From: DATCRE01 sp964235605
GTDB lineage: Bacteria > Bacteroidota > Bacteroidia > Cytophagales > Cyclobacteriaceae
DNA: 64,000 nucleotides
Direction: 5' to 3'
Assembly (NCBI GenBank): GCA_964235605.1
Contig: CAXSCR010000001.1
Coordinates: 186,001 to 250,000 of the forward strand
The translations under genes and the position numbers were made by a program. This document shows positions 6,285 to 15,042 of this stretch, one piece after another. The notes below the pieces were generated by a model. The model saw nothing but the letters and a program-made list of their open reading frames with translations. It had not been told where the DNA came from and did not search any database. How positions within the stretch are numbered: the first letter of the stretch is position 1; each line of letters starts with the position of its first letter.

Positions 6285-9092
6285 ATGCTGCGAAGAATAT
6301 TTTTATCGTTCACATTTTCATTGGTCTCTGATGTCTTGTTTGCCCAAACAGGTTCTATTAAAGGGTCGATTAAAGACGTTATAACGGGTGAAGGTGTAAT
6401 AGGCGCGAGTGTTTACATCGTTGAAAACTCACTAGGAGCAGCAGCTGACGTCAATGGCGATTTTGAAATTCCTAAGTTAAAGGCTGGGAGTTACACACTC
6501 TTAATTTCCTTTATCTCTTATAAGACAGATACGTTAAAAAACATTGTTGTCTATCCTGATCAAACAACCGTTGTTAATACCACGCTTGCCGAAGAAAGCC
6601 AGCAACTAACAGAAGTTGTTGTAAAGGGAGCAAAGGTTACAAATACAGATGTTTCAATTATAACCGAAATAAAAAAGAATGACCTAGTAGCCGTCGGTAT
6701 TTCTGCTCAACAGATTTCTATGTCTCAAGATCGTGATGCTGCGCAAATCATGAAGCGAATTCCCGGTGTGACGATAATAGGTAATCGTTTTGTAAATGTT
6801 AGGGGTTTAAGTGAGCGATATAGCACAGTGCTATTGAATGGTGTTATTGCACCTAGTTCAGAGGTAGATTCAAAAGCTTTCTCTTTTGATCTTATACCTA
6901 GCGGTATGATTGACAGAATGATGGTTTATAAATCTGGTTCTGCAGAATTACCTGGTGAATTTGCGGGCGCAGTGATTGCCATTCAAACAAAAAATGTGAT
7001 TGATGATAATTCACTATCTGTAAATTTTACAACTAGTTTCCGGCCGGGAACAACGTTTAATAATTTCGCTACCTATAAAGGAAGTAACACTGATCGAATC
7101 GGATTTGATAATGGTAACAGACAATTACCTTCGAGTTTTCCTCAGCAAAATCTAGGCTTGTTGAAGAATGCTAATGAATTGACGAACGCAAGTAAAAGCC
7201 TCCCTAATAATTGGAACACATCAAGCAAGACGGCAATCCCAGATTATAGAGTATCAATCAATTTTACTAAAGCGGCATACTTCGGCAATAAAAAGCTAAG
7301 TAATATTTCCTCAATCTCGTACGCGAGTTTACGCCAGCATATCTACCAAGAGACAGACAATTACGATATAAACAAAGAAAATATTACGCTTAGACGCCAC
7401 TACAATGATAATCGCTATGCAGAAAGTTTTAGAGTCGGCCTTATTAGTAATTTCATTCTTGAATTAAATCCCACAAATAAAATAGAATTCAGAAATCTTT
7501 TAAATCAACAAGGCCTTTCCCAAGTTACTCATAGAACCGGTGTTGAAGTAAATGAGGGGCAGGAAGTAAGAAATCTAGGATTGAATTATGTTCAGAAAAG
7601 AATATATGCCGGTCAACTACAGGGTAAACATAGTTTGAACGAAAAAATAAATTTGAGTTGGATTTTGGCGACATCTCAAATAAATGCCGATCAGCCAGAT
7701 TACCGACGAATAAGATCGCAGCGCGCGAGCGGTACTGATAACCCCTATACAATTGTTTTACCATCCTCTAGCAGCACATTAGATGCTGGAAGGTTCTATT
7801 CAGAACTTAATGAAAAGGTATACACACATACACTTGGATTAGATTATAAATTGAATCCATCCGTGGATGAAGACAAACAATCTAAAATATCTGTAGGATA
7901 CTATCTTGCGCAAACACAAAGAGATTTTAGTGCGCGATGGTTCGCTTATAAACAAGCCAAGCTAGGTAATCCAGCTCCGGATGCTCTCAAGCAAGGTGGA
8001 TTTAATGAGATTTTCATTCCAGAAAATATAGGCTTAGCATCGGATGAGGGTGCACCATACTTTATGCTTGATGAAGGAACGAATGCTTCTGATAAATATG
8101 ACGCACAAAATTTGTTAGCCGCAGGTTATGTTAATTTGACAATCCCTTTTTCAGCGAAGTTCAGATTTTCATCGGGTTTAAGGACCGAATACAATAAACA
8201 AGTCTTGAACTCCTTTAATGATCAAAGTAAGCCCGTTAAAGTTAATAAGCCCGTAACAAGTGTGCTTCCATTTTTCAACCTATCTTTTAATTATACCGAA
8301 AAGAGTCTGATACGTTTGGCTTATAGTAAAACAGTAAATAGGGCTGTATTTAGAGAACTTGCTCCTTTTAATTTTTATGACTTTGACAGGAACGCAAATT
8401 TTTATGGTAATCCAAATCTGGTTACATGTGATATTCAAAATGTTGATTTGCGCTGGGAAAATTATCCCTCCAAAAATGAGAATATATCAATTGGAGTTTT
8501 TTACAAGCACTTTAAAAATCCTATCGAAATTGTATTGGTTGGTGGTTCTAATGCAGTTTATACTTGGGAGAACGCAGCCTCTGCGCAAACTTTTGGCGCA
8601 GAAATAGAAGCAAGGAAATCTTTATCGGGAATTACCTCAAGTACATTTATCGACAAATTTTCTGTTCTTTTTAATGCATCCATTATAAAAAGCCAGGTAA
8701 ACACCAGCAATCTTACCAACCAGGATGGAGACAGAGCCATGCAAGGACAATCTCCATATGTTATTAATGCTGGACTTTATTACAACAACTATGAAACAGG
8801 TTTGCAAGCTAACGTGTCTTACAATGTATTTGGCAGTCGCATATTTGCTGTAGGTGATAAAGTGGGCAATCGTAATCTATATGATATGCCAAGGAATCAA
8901 ATTGATATCACGGTTTCAAAGGATATAAGTACGCATTGGGAGATTAAATTTGGAGTACAGGATATTCTAAATCAAAGCAATCGGGTTATTGTAGATTTGA
9001 ATAATGATAAAAATATTACAGGAAATGATGATCCATTTCAAGGATATCGACCAGGTCAGTATATTTCTTTAGGATTAAATTATAAGCTTTAA
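6285..9092 (+). CDS. TonB-dependent outer-membrane receptor with carboxypeptidase-regulatory domain
   Basis: About 935 residues from the ATG at 6285; an ATG at 6258 would lie upstream of the likely promoter. The order is: signal peptide (MLRRIFLSFTFSLVSDVLFA), a CarboxypepD_reg-like beta domain (about 25-110, SIKGSIKDVITGEGVIGASV), a plug domain (MKRIPGVTIIGNRFVNVRGL, then LPGEFAGAVIAIQTKN), a 22-strand-type barrel, and a C-terminal strand ending YISLGLNYKL with a terminal hydrophobic residue. It imports a substrate using TonB energy. It is not a typical SusC, since no SusD partner follows. The next gene encodes a surface-type lipoprotein with a similar upstream direct repeat, so the two may work together; the substrate is unknown, and a phosphorylated compound is a guess based on the Pho-like boxes. 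Confidence 0.85.
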   Translation: MLRRIFLSFTFSLVSDVLFAQTGSIKGSIKDVITGEGVIGASVYIVENSLGAAADVNGDFEIPKLKAGSYTLLISFISYKTDTLKNIVVYPDQTTVVNTTLAEESQQLTEVVVKGAKVTNTDVSIITEIKKNDLVAVGISAQQISMSQDRDAAQIMKRIPGVTIIGNRFVNVRGLSERYSTVLLNGVIAPSSEVDSKAFSFDLIPSGMIDRMMVYKSGSAELPGEFAGAVIAIQTKNVIDDNSLSVNFTTSFRPGTTFNNFATYKGSNTDRIGFDNGNRQLPSSFPQQNLGLLKNANELTNASKSLPNNWNTSSKTAIPDYRVSINFTKAAYFGNKKLSNISSISYASLRQHIYQETDNYDINKENITLRRHYNDNRYAESFRVGLISNFILELNPTNKIEFRNLLNQQGLSQVTHRTGVEVNEGQEVRNLGLNYVQKRIYAGQLQGKHSLNEKINLSWILATSQINADQPDYRRIRSQRASGTDNPYTIVLPSSSSTLDAGRFYSELNEKVYTHTLGLDYKLNPSVDEDKQSKISVGYYLAQTQRDFSARWFAYKQAKLGNPAPDALKQGGFNEIFIPENIGLASDEGAPYFMLDEGTNASDKYDAQNLLAAGYVNLTIPFSAKFRFSSGLRTEYNKQVLNSFNDQSKPVKVNKPVTSVLPFFNLSFNYTEKSLIRLAYSKTVNRAVFRELAPFNFYDFDRNANFYGNPNLVTCDIQNVDLRWENYPSKNENISIGVFYKHFKNPIEIVLVGGSNAVYTWENAASAQTFGAEIEARKSLSGITSSTFIDKFSVLFNASIIKSQVNTSNLTNQDGDRAMQGQSPYVINAGLYYNNYETGLQANVSYNVFGSRIFAVGDKVGNRNLYDMPRNQIDITVSKDISTHWEIKFGVQDILNQSNRVIVDLNNDKNITGNDDPFQGYRPGQYISLGLNYKL

Positions 9093-9155
9093 TGTTAACA
9101 AATGATAATGCGGGCGAGCCTCTTTATTATCATTTTTACCATAGTTAAATATAAG

Positions 9156-9173
9156 CTAACACCCGCTTAACAT
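9156..9173 (+). promoter_or_regulatory. Pho-box-like direct repeat upstream of the beta-helix lipoprotein
   Basis: CTAACAC-CCGC-TTAACAT: two related 7-mers at 11-bp period, ending 19 bp before the -7 element at 9193. The repeat therefore overlaps the expected -33 region, the position of an activator site such as PhoB's. Confidence 0.5.
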
Positions 9174-9192
9174 TGATGTAATATACCTACCC

Positions 9193-9200
9193 TAGTTTTG
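9193..9200 (+). promoter_or_regulatory. -7 element TAGTTTTG
   Basis: Matches TAnnTTTG, 32 bp before the ATG at 9233. The expected -33 position is occupied by the direct repeat at 9156-9173 and no separate TTG is seen there, which would suit an activator-dependent promoter. Confidence 0.5.
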
Positions 9201-9232
9201 TACCGTTAAGATTTATAAATAATAAACCCAAC

Positions 9233-10711
9233 ATGGAAAAATTAAGAAAGAACGTATTGATAGTTTCGGCTGTAGTGCTATCAATGACAATGATTGTTTT
9301 GGCATCTTGTAGCAGTGATGATCCAAAACCAACAATAGAAGGTGGTGAGTACACTGCTGTTAATGCTAACATAACATCAAACACCTCTTGGACAAAAGAC
9401 AAAAAGTATCTTTTGAAAGGAAATATATACGTAGAATCAGGTGCTGAACTTACCATAGAAGCAGGTACAGTTATCTTTGGCGATAAAGTAACTAAAGGGG
9501 CTTTAATTGTTAGCAGAGGAGCTAAAATACACGCTATTGGAACAGAAACTTTGCCTATTGTTTTCACATCTGCTGCACCTCAAACTTTTCGCAATTATGG
9601 AGATTGGGGTGGTATAATTATACTGGGTAAAGCACAAAACAATCAATCCCAAGATCAAACTATCGAAGGCATATCCGCACCAACAGGAGATAACGGTAAG
9701 TATGGTGGAAATGGTACAACTGAAAACGACAATTCAGGAGAACTGCAATTTGTTCGGATAGAATTTGCTGGAATAGCGCTTTCTACAGATAATGAAATAA
9801 ATGGCCTTACCATGGGTAGTGTTGGAAGCGGAACAAAGATTGACCATGTTCAAGTGTCTTACTCTGGAGATGATTCTTTTGAATGGTTTGGTGGTACTGT
9901 AAATGCAAAATATCTTATCGCATATAAAGGTTGGGATGATGATTTTGATACAGACTTTGGCTATTCAGGCAATGTTCAATACGGCGTCTCCTTCCGCGAC
10001 CCTAATTACGAAGACAAATCAGGATCAAATGGCTTTGAATCCGATAATGATGTAAATGGATCTACAAATACACCGAAAACTTCTGCAAAGTTTGCAAATA
10101 TAACCTGGTTTGGACCTCACGTATTTTCTAAACCTAAAACCAGCGGTAGTGCAGGGGCATATACTGCGTCTATTGATAAAGCTGCAGCTGGTGCAAATTT
10201 TCAATTCGGCGCGCATCTTAGAAGAAATACTGATATTCAAATATATAACTCAGCTTTTATAGGGAGTCAGTTAGAAGGAGTTCACTTCGATAAAACTGGA
10301 TCAGCTGCAGTTTTCAAAGGAAACTATTTTGGTAGAGCAGGTATTGGTGCATCAGCTGCTGGTACTGTTAAAAAAGTAACCCCAGTAACCCCAGGAAATG
10401 GCTATGATGACGCTAATTTTGCAACAGACAATTTTAATGCAACAGACGGGGATTCACAAACAGGTGCTTTTGATCTAAGCACAATCTTTGCTGGATTGAA
10501 ATACAATGGAAATGTTGATACCAAATTTTCTAACAACATGAGTATTGATCAACCGACGGCACTGCTTGCGACAGGGTCAACTTTATTAACAGGCGCAGCT
10601 ACCGTGCCTTCAGGTCTAACCCAAGAAGTTTATGTAGGCGCTTTTAATGCGACTACTAACTGGGCTTCAGCTACGTGGGTTAACTATGACCCGAACAACA
10701 CTGAATACTAA
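9233..10711 (+). CDS. Predicted beta-helix surface lipoprotein linked to the TonB receptor
   Basis: 492 residues with a lipoprotein signal ending LASC (Cys near 25), followed by the acidic SSDDPKP; such acid-rich residues after the Cys often mark surface export in Bacteroidota. The body has repeated short strands (YLLKGNIYVESGAELTIEAG, GALIVSRGAKIHAIGTE), as in a right-handed beta-helix. Asp-rich turns stand out: GDDSFEWFGG, WDDDFDTDFG and FESDND, which could bind divalent metal. I recognise this as a recurrent Bacteroidota lipoprotein found beside TonB receptors but cannot assign a function. It has its own promoter and a strong terminator. A role in capturing a substrate for the receptor at 6285 is inferred. 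Confidence 0.6.
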   Translation: MEKLRKNVLIVSAVVLSMTMIVLASCSSDDPKPTIEGGEYTAVNANITSNTSWTKDKKYLLKGNIYVESGAELTIEAGTVIFGDKVTKGALIVSRGAKIHAIGTETLPIVFTSAAPQTFRNYGDWGGIIILGKAQNNQSQDQTIEGISAPTGDNGKYGGNGTTENDNSGELQFVRIEFAGIALSTDNEINGLTMGSVGSGTKIDHVQVSYSGDDSFEWFGGTVNAKYLIAYKGWDDDFDTDFGYSGNVQYGVSFRDPNYEDKSGSNGFESDNDVNGSTNTPKTSAKFANITWFGPHVFSKPKTSGSAGAYTASIDKAAAGANFQFGAHLRRNTDIQIYNSAFIGSQLEGVHFDKTGSAAVFKGNYFGRAGIGASAAGTVKKVTPVTPGNGYDDANFATDNFNATDGDSQTGAFDLSTIFAGLKYNGNVDTKFSNNMSIDQPTALLATGSTLLTGAATVPSGLTQEVYVGAFNATTNWASATWVNYDPNNTEY

Positions 10712-10735
10712 TCAGACACAAAAGTTTTTGAATGG

Positions 10736-10765
10736 GCCCGGTAAAAAGACACCGGGCTTTTTTTT
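10736..10765 (+). terminator. Rho-independent terminator
   Basis: The stem GCCCGGT/ACCGGGC (10736-10742 with 10751-10757) has an 8-base loop and is followed by a run of T. It lies 25 bp after the stop of the lipoprotein gene. Confidence 0.9.
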
Positions 10766-10778
10766 GTAAATTTTGGCT

Positions 10779-11363
10779 ATGAAAATAAAATTGATTGGTA
10801 GCTTAATTGCTTTTTTTTTGATCAGTTGCTATGAAAATAACAAAGCATATGATCCCTCTCTATATCTGAGCAACCAACAACAAGACAGTTTAATTTATAA
10901 AACCGTACGATACTCTGCAAAGCTTGCTCCTATGGCAACCCATGAAACAAAGTTCGAGACGCAATTCGACCCATATTATAAAAGCCTTCTGCAGGATTAT
11001 CGCATCGTTCATTATTGGGTTAATAATGATAAAACAAATTTCTTTTTCATAACAAGAAAAGCACGTAGCATTAAACCTATGTGGGAAGGGATTGGAGGAA
11101 AGCTAATCAAAGATGTGAAAGGAGATATTGGCAGCTACGAAGAAATATTCCGGACATGGAAGATGGCTAATGATTCGTTAAAAGACAGAGGTTACGAGCT
11201 TTTCGATGCGATGATTAACGGCAAAGATCTCTCTTCGTATTACTCCGATCATCAAGGCGACCGTTACATTGAATTTCCTGATCATCGTTTTTATTTCGAT
11301 AAAGAAGAAAGGCGCTGGCATGATAGGGTACTTGATTCTTTAGAATTACAAAATGATAAGTAG
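10779..11363 (+). CDS. Small lipoprotein of unknown function
   Basis: 194 residues from the ATG at 10779; the TTG two codons upstream is less likely. The signal MKIKLIGSLIAFFLISC ends in a lipobox with Cys17. The rest is soluble, charged and rich in aromatic residues, for example HYWVNNDKTNFFFITRKA and YIEFPDHRFYFDKEERRWHD. I do not recognise a family. It follows the terminator at 10736, and the sequence TAAATTTTG ends three bases before its ATG, so it may have its own promoter with almost no leader. It is followed by a 414-bp gene-free region. Confidence 0.55.
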   Translation: MKIKLIGSLIAFFLISCYENNKAYDPSLYLSNQQQDSLIYKTVRYSAKLAPMATHETKFETQFDPYYKSLLQDYRIVHYWVNNDKTNFFFITRKARSIKPMWEGIGGKLIKDVKGDIGSYEEIFRTWKMANDSLKDRGYELFDAMINGKDLSSYYSDHQGDRYIEFPDHRFYFDKEERRWHDRVLDSLELQNDK

Positions 11364-11777
11364 GGCTTTGATCTGCAGGAATCGACTATACATTGTTCTC
11401 GACAGCCCTGTATTATTTTAATTTAACAACCTATGTTTCTGCCTATTTTCTTCACGCAACTCGTGAAGCACAGCGAGGCAATCATTAATGCCGAAATACT
11501 TAGGGCTTGGTGAAAAACCATTAACATATTGATTATCAAATAATTAGTTGTTTAGTAAAGTGCATGGGTTTGATATTTTTGTTTTAAAATCCATGCACTT
11601 GTGATACGCTATATATCAGATTAACCACAACGCATCCAAACTCTATCCTTTAACCGTAAGCCCCATCTTTTAAACGCTCACCGATAATGTACTCTTCTAA
11701 CATCTTACAAACATTTTTAGCAGGCACAAAAAAAGACCTGCTAAAGCGCAGCCTTCTCCTATATCAAACAACACGTT
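11364..11777. other. Gene-free region with a 10-bp perfect hairpin
   Basis: No coding region is visible. It holds the perfect inverted repeat AAGTGCATGG (11558-11567) / CCATGCACTT (11591-11600) with a 23-base AT-rich loop, and a second hairpin at 11716-11745. Both could be 3'-end structures for the flanking convergent genes. Confidence 0.6.
11716..11745 (-). terminator. Hairpin downstream of the Xaa-Pro aminopeptidase gene
   Basis: TTTAGCAGG/CCTGCTAAA stem of 9 bp with a 12-base loop, about 30 bp beyond the stop of the minus-strand gene. The tail after the stem on the minus strand is only weakly T-rich, so termination is inferred from position. Confidence 0.5.
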
Positions 11778-13238
11778 TTAATTCTTCTTATCTAAATCAG
11801 GCAAAATAAAATCATCAAGTGCACTAGGCAACTTCATGGTCTTCTCAATATCTTCTACGCTGCGTGGCGCAGAGCTTGAAAGTAACTCATAGCCAGCTTT
11901 TGTAATAAGCACATCATCTTCAATACGAACCGCTATGCTCCACCATTTTTTATCACACTTGCTATTTTCGGGTATGTAGATTGCGGGCTCTATGGTGATC
12001 ACCATGTTCTCCTGTAGTTTTCCTCTTGTACCTCGATCATGCACATCAAGACCTATATGATGACCTAATCCATGTGGATAATAAGAATGTTGTGTTGTCT
12101 CAGCGGGTATGATACCCAATTCCTTTAAACCTTTATTTATAATTCCGCGTGCTATCACATCGAGTTCTCGAATACTTGTACCTTGCTTACATGCTTTGAT
12201 AGCTGCATCTTGTGCTCTGAATACCAAGTTATAGATTACCTTTTGTTCAGCTGAAAATTTACCGTTAACGGGAATGGTGCGTGTGATATCAGCCGTGTAA
12301 CCATGAAACTCCGCGCCCAGATCCATCAAAATGAGTTCTGTACTTGTAATAGCAGGCTTATAATTCTCTATGTAATGAAGAATGCATCCGTTATGTCCGC
12401 CGCCCACAATTGAAGGATAACCTTGTTCTTCTGCCTGATATTTTCTGAATACAAACTCATGCAAACCTTGTACCTCACGCTCAGACATGCCTGGCTTAAG
12501 CGCTTTCATTACCTCAACCTGTCCAGCACAAGAAATCTTAACAGCCTTACGGATTAAATCTATTTCTTCTTGGGTTTTTACACCGCGCAAATCGTCCATG
12601 ATACCATCTAGCGCAACTACGTTAAGATTATTTTTCGTTGGCTCGGCTGATACATTCAAAGCGCTTTTTTGTTGGAAGTTTACTTTGGTTTTGAATTGTT
12701 CCATCAAATCATAAAGATCTGAAGAGTCAGCTTCATCATTGCGTACATCATTTTTGAAATCAAAGAACAATACTTGCTCAAATTTGGTGAAATCTACATT
12801 GTACTTTTTGAATTCCGTATTGTTGAAAGCTTGGTTTAATCCGAGTTGGTTTTTGACGCCAGCATCTCCTAATCTTCTGCCAGTCCACATTTCTTTGTTT
12901 GCGTCTCTCGGTCTTACAAAAATAATTTCATCGTATTGTGTTGCGTTAGATGCAGTTTGTTTGTCTTTGAATACAAATAAAACAGCATCACCTTCTTTAT
13001 ACCCGGTTAGGTAGAAGAAATCAGGATCTTGATGATAAACATAATCAACATCATTAGCGCGGTTGCGAACTGGGTTAGCAAAGAAAACGCCGACAGAATT
13101 TGCCGGAAGTTTTTCTCTAAGCTTTTGCCGCCGCTCTTTATGAAAGTCTTTACTAAGAAAATCAGAAGGGAAATCTGTATTTTGTGAAAGTCCTGAGAAA
13201 TAAACAGGTAGCAATAAAATGAAAATAAGTCTTCTCAT
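11778..13238 (-). CDS. pepP: Xaa-Pro aminopeptidase (M24B), exported
   Basis: 486 residues. A signal peptide (MRRLIFILLLPVYFSGLSQ) is followed by an aminopeptidase P N-terminal domain (about 30-200; YVYHQDPDFFYLTGY) and the pita-bread M24 domain. All five metal ligands are present: Asp306 (LMDLGAE), Asp317 (YTADITR), His393 (HGLGHHIGLDVHD), Glu417 (ITIEPAIY) and Glu440 (VRIEDDVL). It removes an N-terminal residue preceding proline, using two divalent metals. The signal peptide places it in the periplasm, unlike E. coli PepP. CAAGGATA at 13242-13249 reads TATCCTTG on the minus strand, one base from the -7 consensus, just before the ATG. Confidence 0.92.
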   Translation of the reverse strand: MRRLIFILLLPVYFSGLSQNTDFPSDFLSKDFHKERRQKLREKLPANSVGVFFANPVRNRANDVDYVYHQDPDFFYLTGYKEGDAVLFVFKDKQTASNATQYDEIIFVRPRDANKEMWTGRRLGDAGVKNQLGLNQAFNNTEFKKYNVDFTKFEQVLFFDFKNDVRNDEADSSDLYDLMEQFKTKVNFQQKSALNVSAEPTKNNLNVVALDGIMDDLRGVKTQEEIDLIRKAVKISCAGQVEVMKALKPGMSEREVQGLHEFVFRKYQAEEQGYPSIVGGGHNGCILHYIENYKPAITSTELILMDLGAEFHGYTADITRTIPVNGKFSAEQKVIYNLVFRAQDAAIKACKQGTSIRELDVIARGIINKGLKELGIIPAETTQHSYYPHGLGHHIGLDVHDRGTRGKLQENMVITIEPAIYIPENSKCDKKWWSIAVRIEDDVLITKAGYELLSSSAPRSVEDIEKTMKLPSALDDFILPDLDKKN

Positions 13239-13283
13239 GCAAGGATAATTTATAATCTGTGTATTTAAGTATGCTTATAAATT

Positions 13284-13511
13284 TTATTGGGAATAATCTC
13301 TTTGAATTTCTTCTAATAAATAATCCTTTCCTTTGCCATATGCGGTAAGTTCGTTAAGGTGATATCGTTCTAAGGTGAGCAGATCTTTTACTTTAAAATC
13401 CCCATTAGCAAGGATGTTCTCAATTTCAAATTCATGCTTTTCTCCAAAATTAACAAGCCTGTATTTTTTGCCTGTTCTTAAAACGTTTAAAGATAACCCA
13501 GCCATATTCAA
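13284..13511 (-). CDS. Conserved small hypothetical protein
   Basis: 75 residues with a second ATG at codon 3. The sequence looks like a small beta-rich domain (GKKYRLVNFGEKHEFEIENI then GDFKVKDLLTLERYHLNELT), ending in an acidic helix. I do not recognise a named family. It lies between pepP and rmuC on the same strand, 45-46 bp from each, so the three may form a loose transcription unit. No signal peptide or membrane segment is seen. Confidence 0.55.
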   Translation of the reverse strand: MNMAGLSLNVLRTGKKYRLVNFGEKHEFEIENILANGDFKVKDLLTLERYHLNELTAYGKGKDYLLEEIQRDYSQ

Positions 13512-13557
13512 TTAATTTTCTCTACTACAGTTCCATATTTGCTAATCTGCATATTAA

Positions 13558-14880
13558 TTATGGTTTCTCAAATAGATCACCCTGATCAATTGCTCGATCC
13601 ACCAATCGTTGGTCGACATTTTTAGGAGGTGTGATACCAAATTTTTTAAACTCTTCAACACGTCTTACAAGGTTGCCAGTTCCCGTTGTTAATTTATTCA
13701 TAGCGCCTTCATAAGAAAGTTGTGTTTTGCGAATGTTGTTTCCAAGATCTAGCAAATCTTCAGTAAAGCCTTTAAATTTTTCGTAGAGGCCGGTGGCTTG
13801 TCGTACAATCTCAGCCGTGTTTCTATTTTGGTGTTCTTGTTTCCACACGCTTTTGATAAGCTGCAATGAAGGTATTAACAATGTAGGACTAACAAATACG
13901 ATCCTTTTTTCTAGCGCTTCTTCATATAAATTTTTTTCGCTTTGAATGGCAAGAATGTAAGCGGGTTCAATGGGAATAAACATGATGATGAAGTCAAGAC
14001 TGCTATCACTCACATTTTTATGATAGTTCTTATCTCCCAATCCTTTCATGTGCTGACGTATAGAAAATAAGTGTGCTTTAAGTGCAATAATTTTTTCAGA
14101 CTCGGTTTCTAAGTTTACAAAATTGTTGTACGCTGTTAAGCTCACCTTCGAGTCAATCACTACGTGGCGGTTTTCAGGAAGACGGATGATAACATCGGGC
14201 CTGAACCTGCCTTCATCGGTGGTTATAGATTCTTGAATAAAGTATTCGCGATCTTTTTCTAAGCCCGATTTTTCAAGGATACTCTCAAGGATAAATTCTC
14301 CCCAGGCACCTTGTGTTTTTGAGTCACCTTTCAAAGCACGTGTTAGGTTTTCAGCCTCACGTGTCATTTGAACGTTGAGTCTTTGCAGATTTTCTAATTG
14401 TTCACGTAATGCAGAATTGCGCGAAATGCTGTCTTTATGCGTCTCTTCAACTTTCTTTTCAAATTGAATAATTTTTTCTCCTAACGGTTTAAGGAGATCA
14501 AACATGTTAGACTTGTTTTGATCTGTAAATTTCTTGCTCTTTTCTTCAAAAATTTCGTTTGCTAAATTTTTAAATTGAAGCGCCAATCTTTCATTTAGAT
14601 TTTCAAGTTCTTTTTTTTGGTCATCTAATTTTGTTTGAAGATTACGAAAGTCAGCTTCACGCGATGCGAGACAGTTATTTATTGTCATCACTTTAGAGCG
14701 CTCAACTTCCAACAATTGCTTAAACTCACCAACTTGAGTTTGCAGAGCCGAACTTCTTGATTGTTCCACCAATACAGATGATGAACCTACATGACTATCC
14801 GCCGTGAACTTATATCTCGCTACAAACCACGCTGCACCTGCGCCCACTATTAGGCCAATGATCAAGAATACAATTTCCAT
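13558..14880 (-). CDS. rmuC: DNA recombination protein RmuC
   Basis: 440 residues. One N-terminal membrane helix (about 3-20) is followed by a long coiled coil (about 45-175) and the RmuC domain (about 185-385) with KGDSKTQGAWGEFILESILE, RPDVIIRLPENRHVVIDSKV and IMFIPIEPAYILA. The fold of that domain resembles restriction endonucleases, and the DSKVS segment fits the expected catalytic Asp/Lys positions. RmuC limits rearrangements between inverted repeats in E. coli. That is worth noting because this window is rich in long inverted repeats, although no direct link is shown. Confidence 0.92.
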   Translation of the reverse strand: MEIVFLIIGLIVGAGAAWFVARYKFTADSHVGSSSVLVEQSRSSALQTQVGEFKQLLEVERSKVMTINNCLASREADFRNLQTKLDDQKKELENLNERLALQFKNLANEIFEEKSKKFTDQNKSNMFDLLKPLGEKIIQFEKKVEETHKDSISRNSALREQLENLQRLNVQMTREAENLTRALKGDSKTQGAWGEFILESILEKSGLEKDREYFIQESITTDEGRFRPDVIIRLPENRHVVIDSKVSLTAYNNFVNLETESEKIIALKAHLFSIRQHMKGLGDKNYHKNVSDSSLDFIIMFIPIEPAYILAIQSEKNLYEEALEKRIVFVSPTLLIPSLQLIKSVWKQEHQNRNTAEIVRQATGLYEKFKGFTEDLLDLGNNIRKTQLSYEGAMNKLTTGTGNLVRRVEEFKKFGITPPKNVDQRLVDRAIDQGDLFEKP

Positions 14881-15042
14881 TCCCGTAAAGTTATTATTTT
14901 AAAAGGCAAGCTCTTCTTTTCGTGCGACAATTGGTGACAAAATTGGTTTCTCCTTTTAAGTGCACGCTTTCCGAACGATTACGCCAAATTTCAAGCAAAA
15001 ACGATTAAATTCGCAAGCCAATATATTTCACTGGTAACAATT

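Noticed and set aside
6285..10711. A SusC/SusD pair
   Set aside because: The second protein has no SusD-type helical or TPR features; it reads as a beta-helix lipoprotein instead.
12487..13014. Open frames opposite the Xaa-Pro aminopeptidase gene
   Set aside because: They are antisense frames of a gene with all catalytic residues in place.
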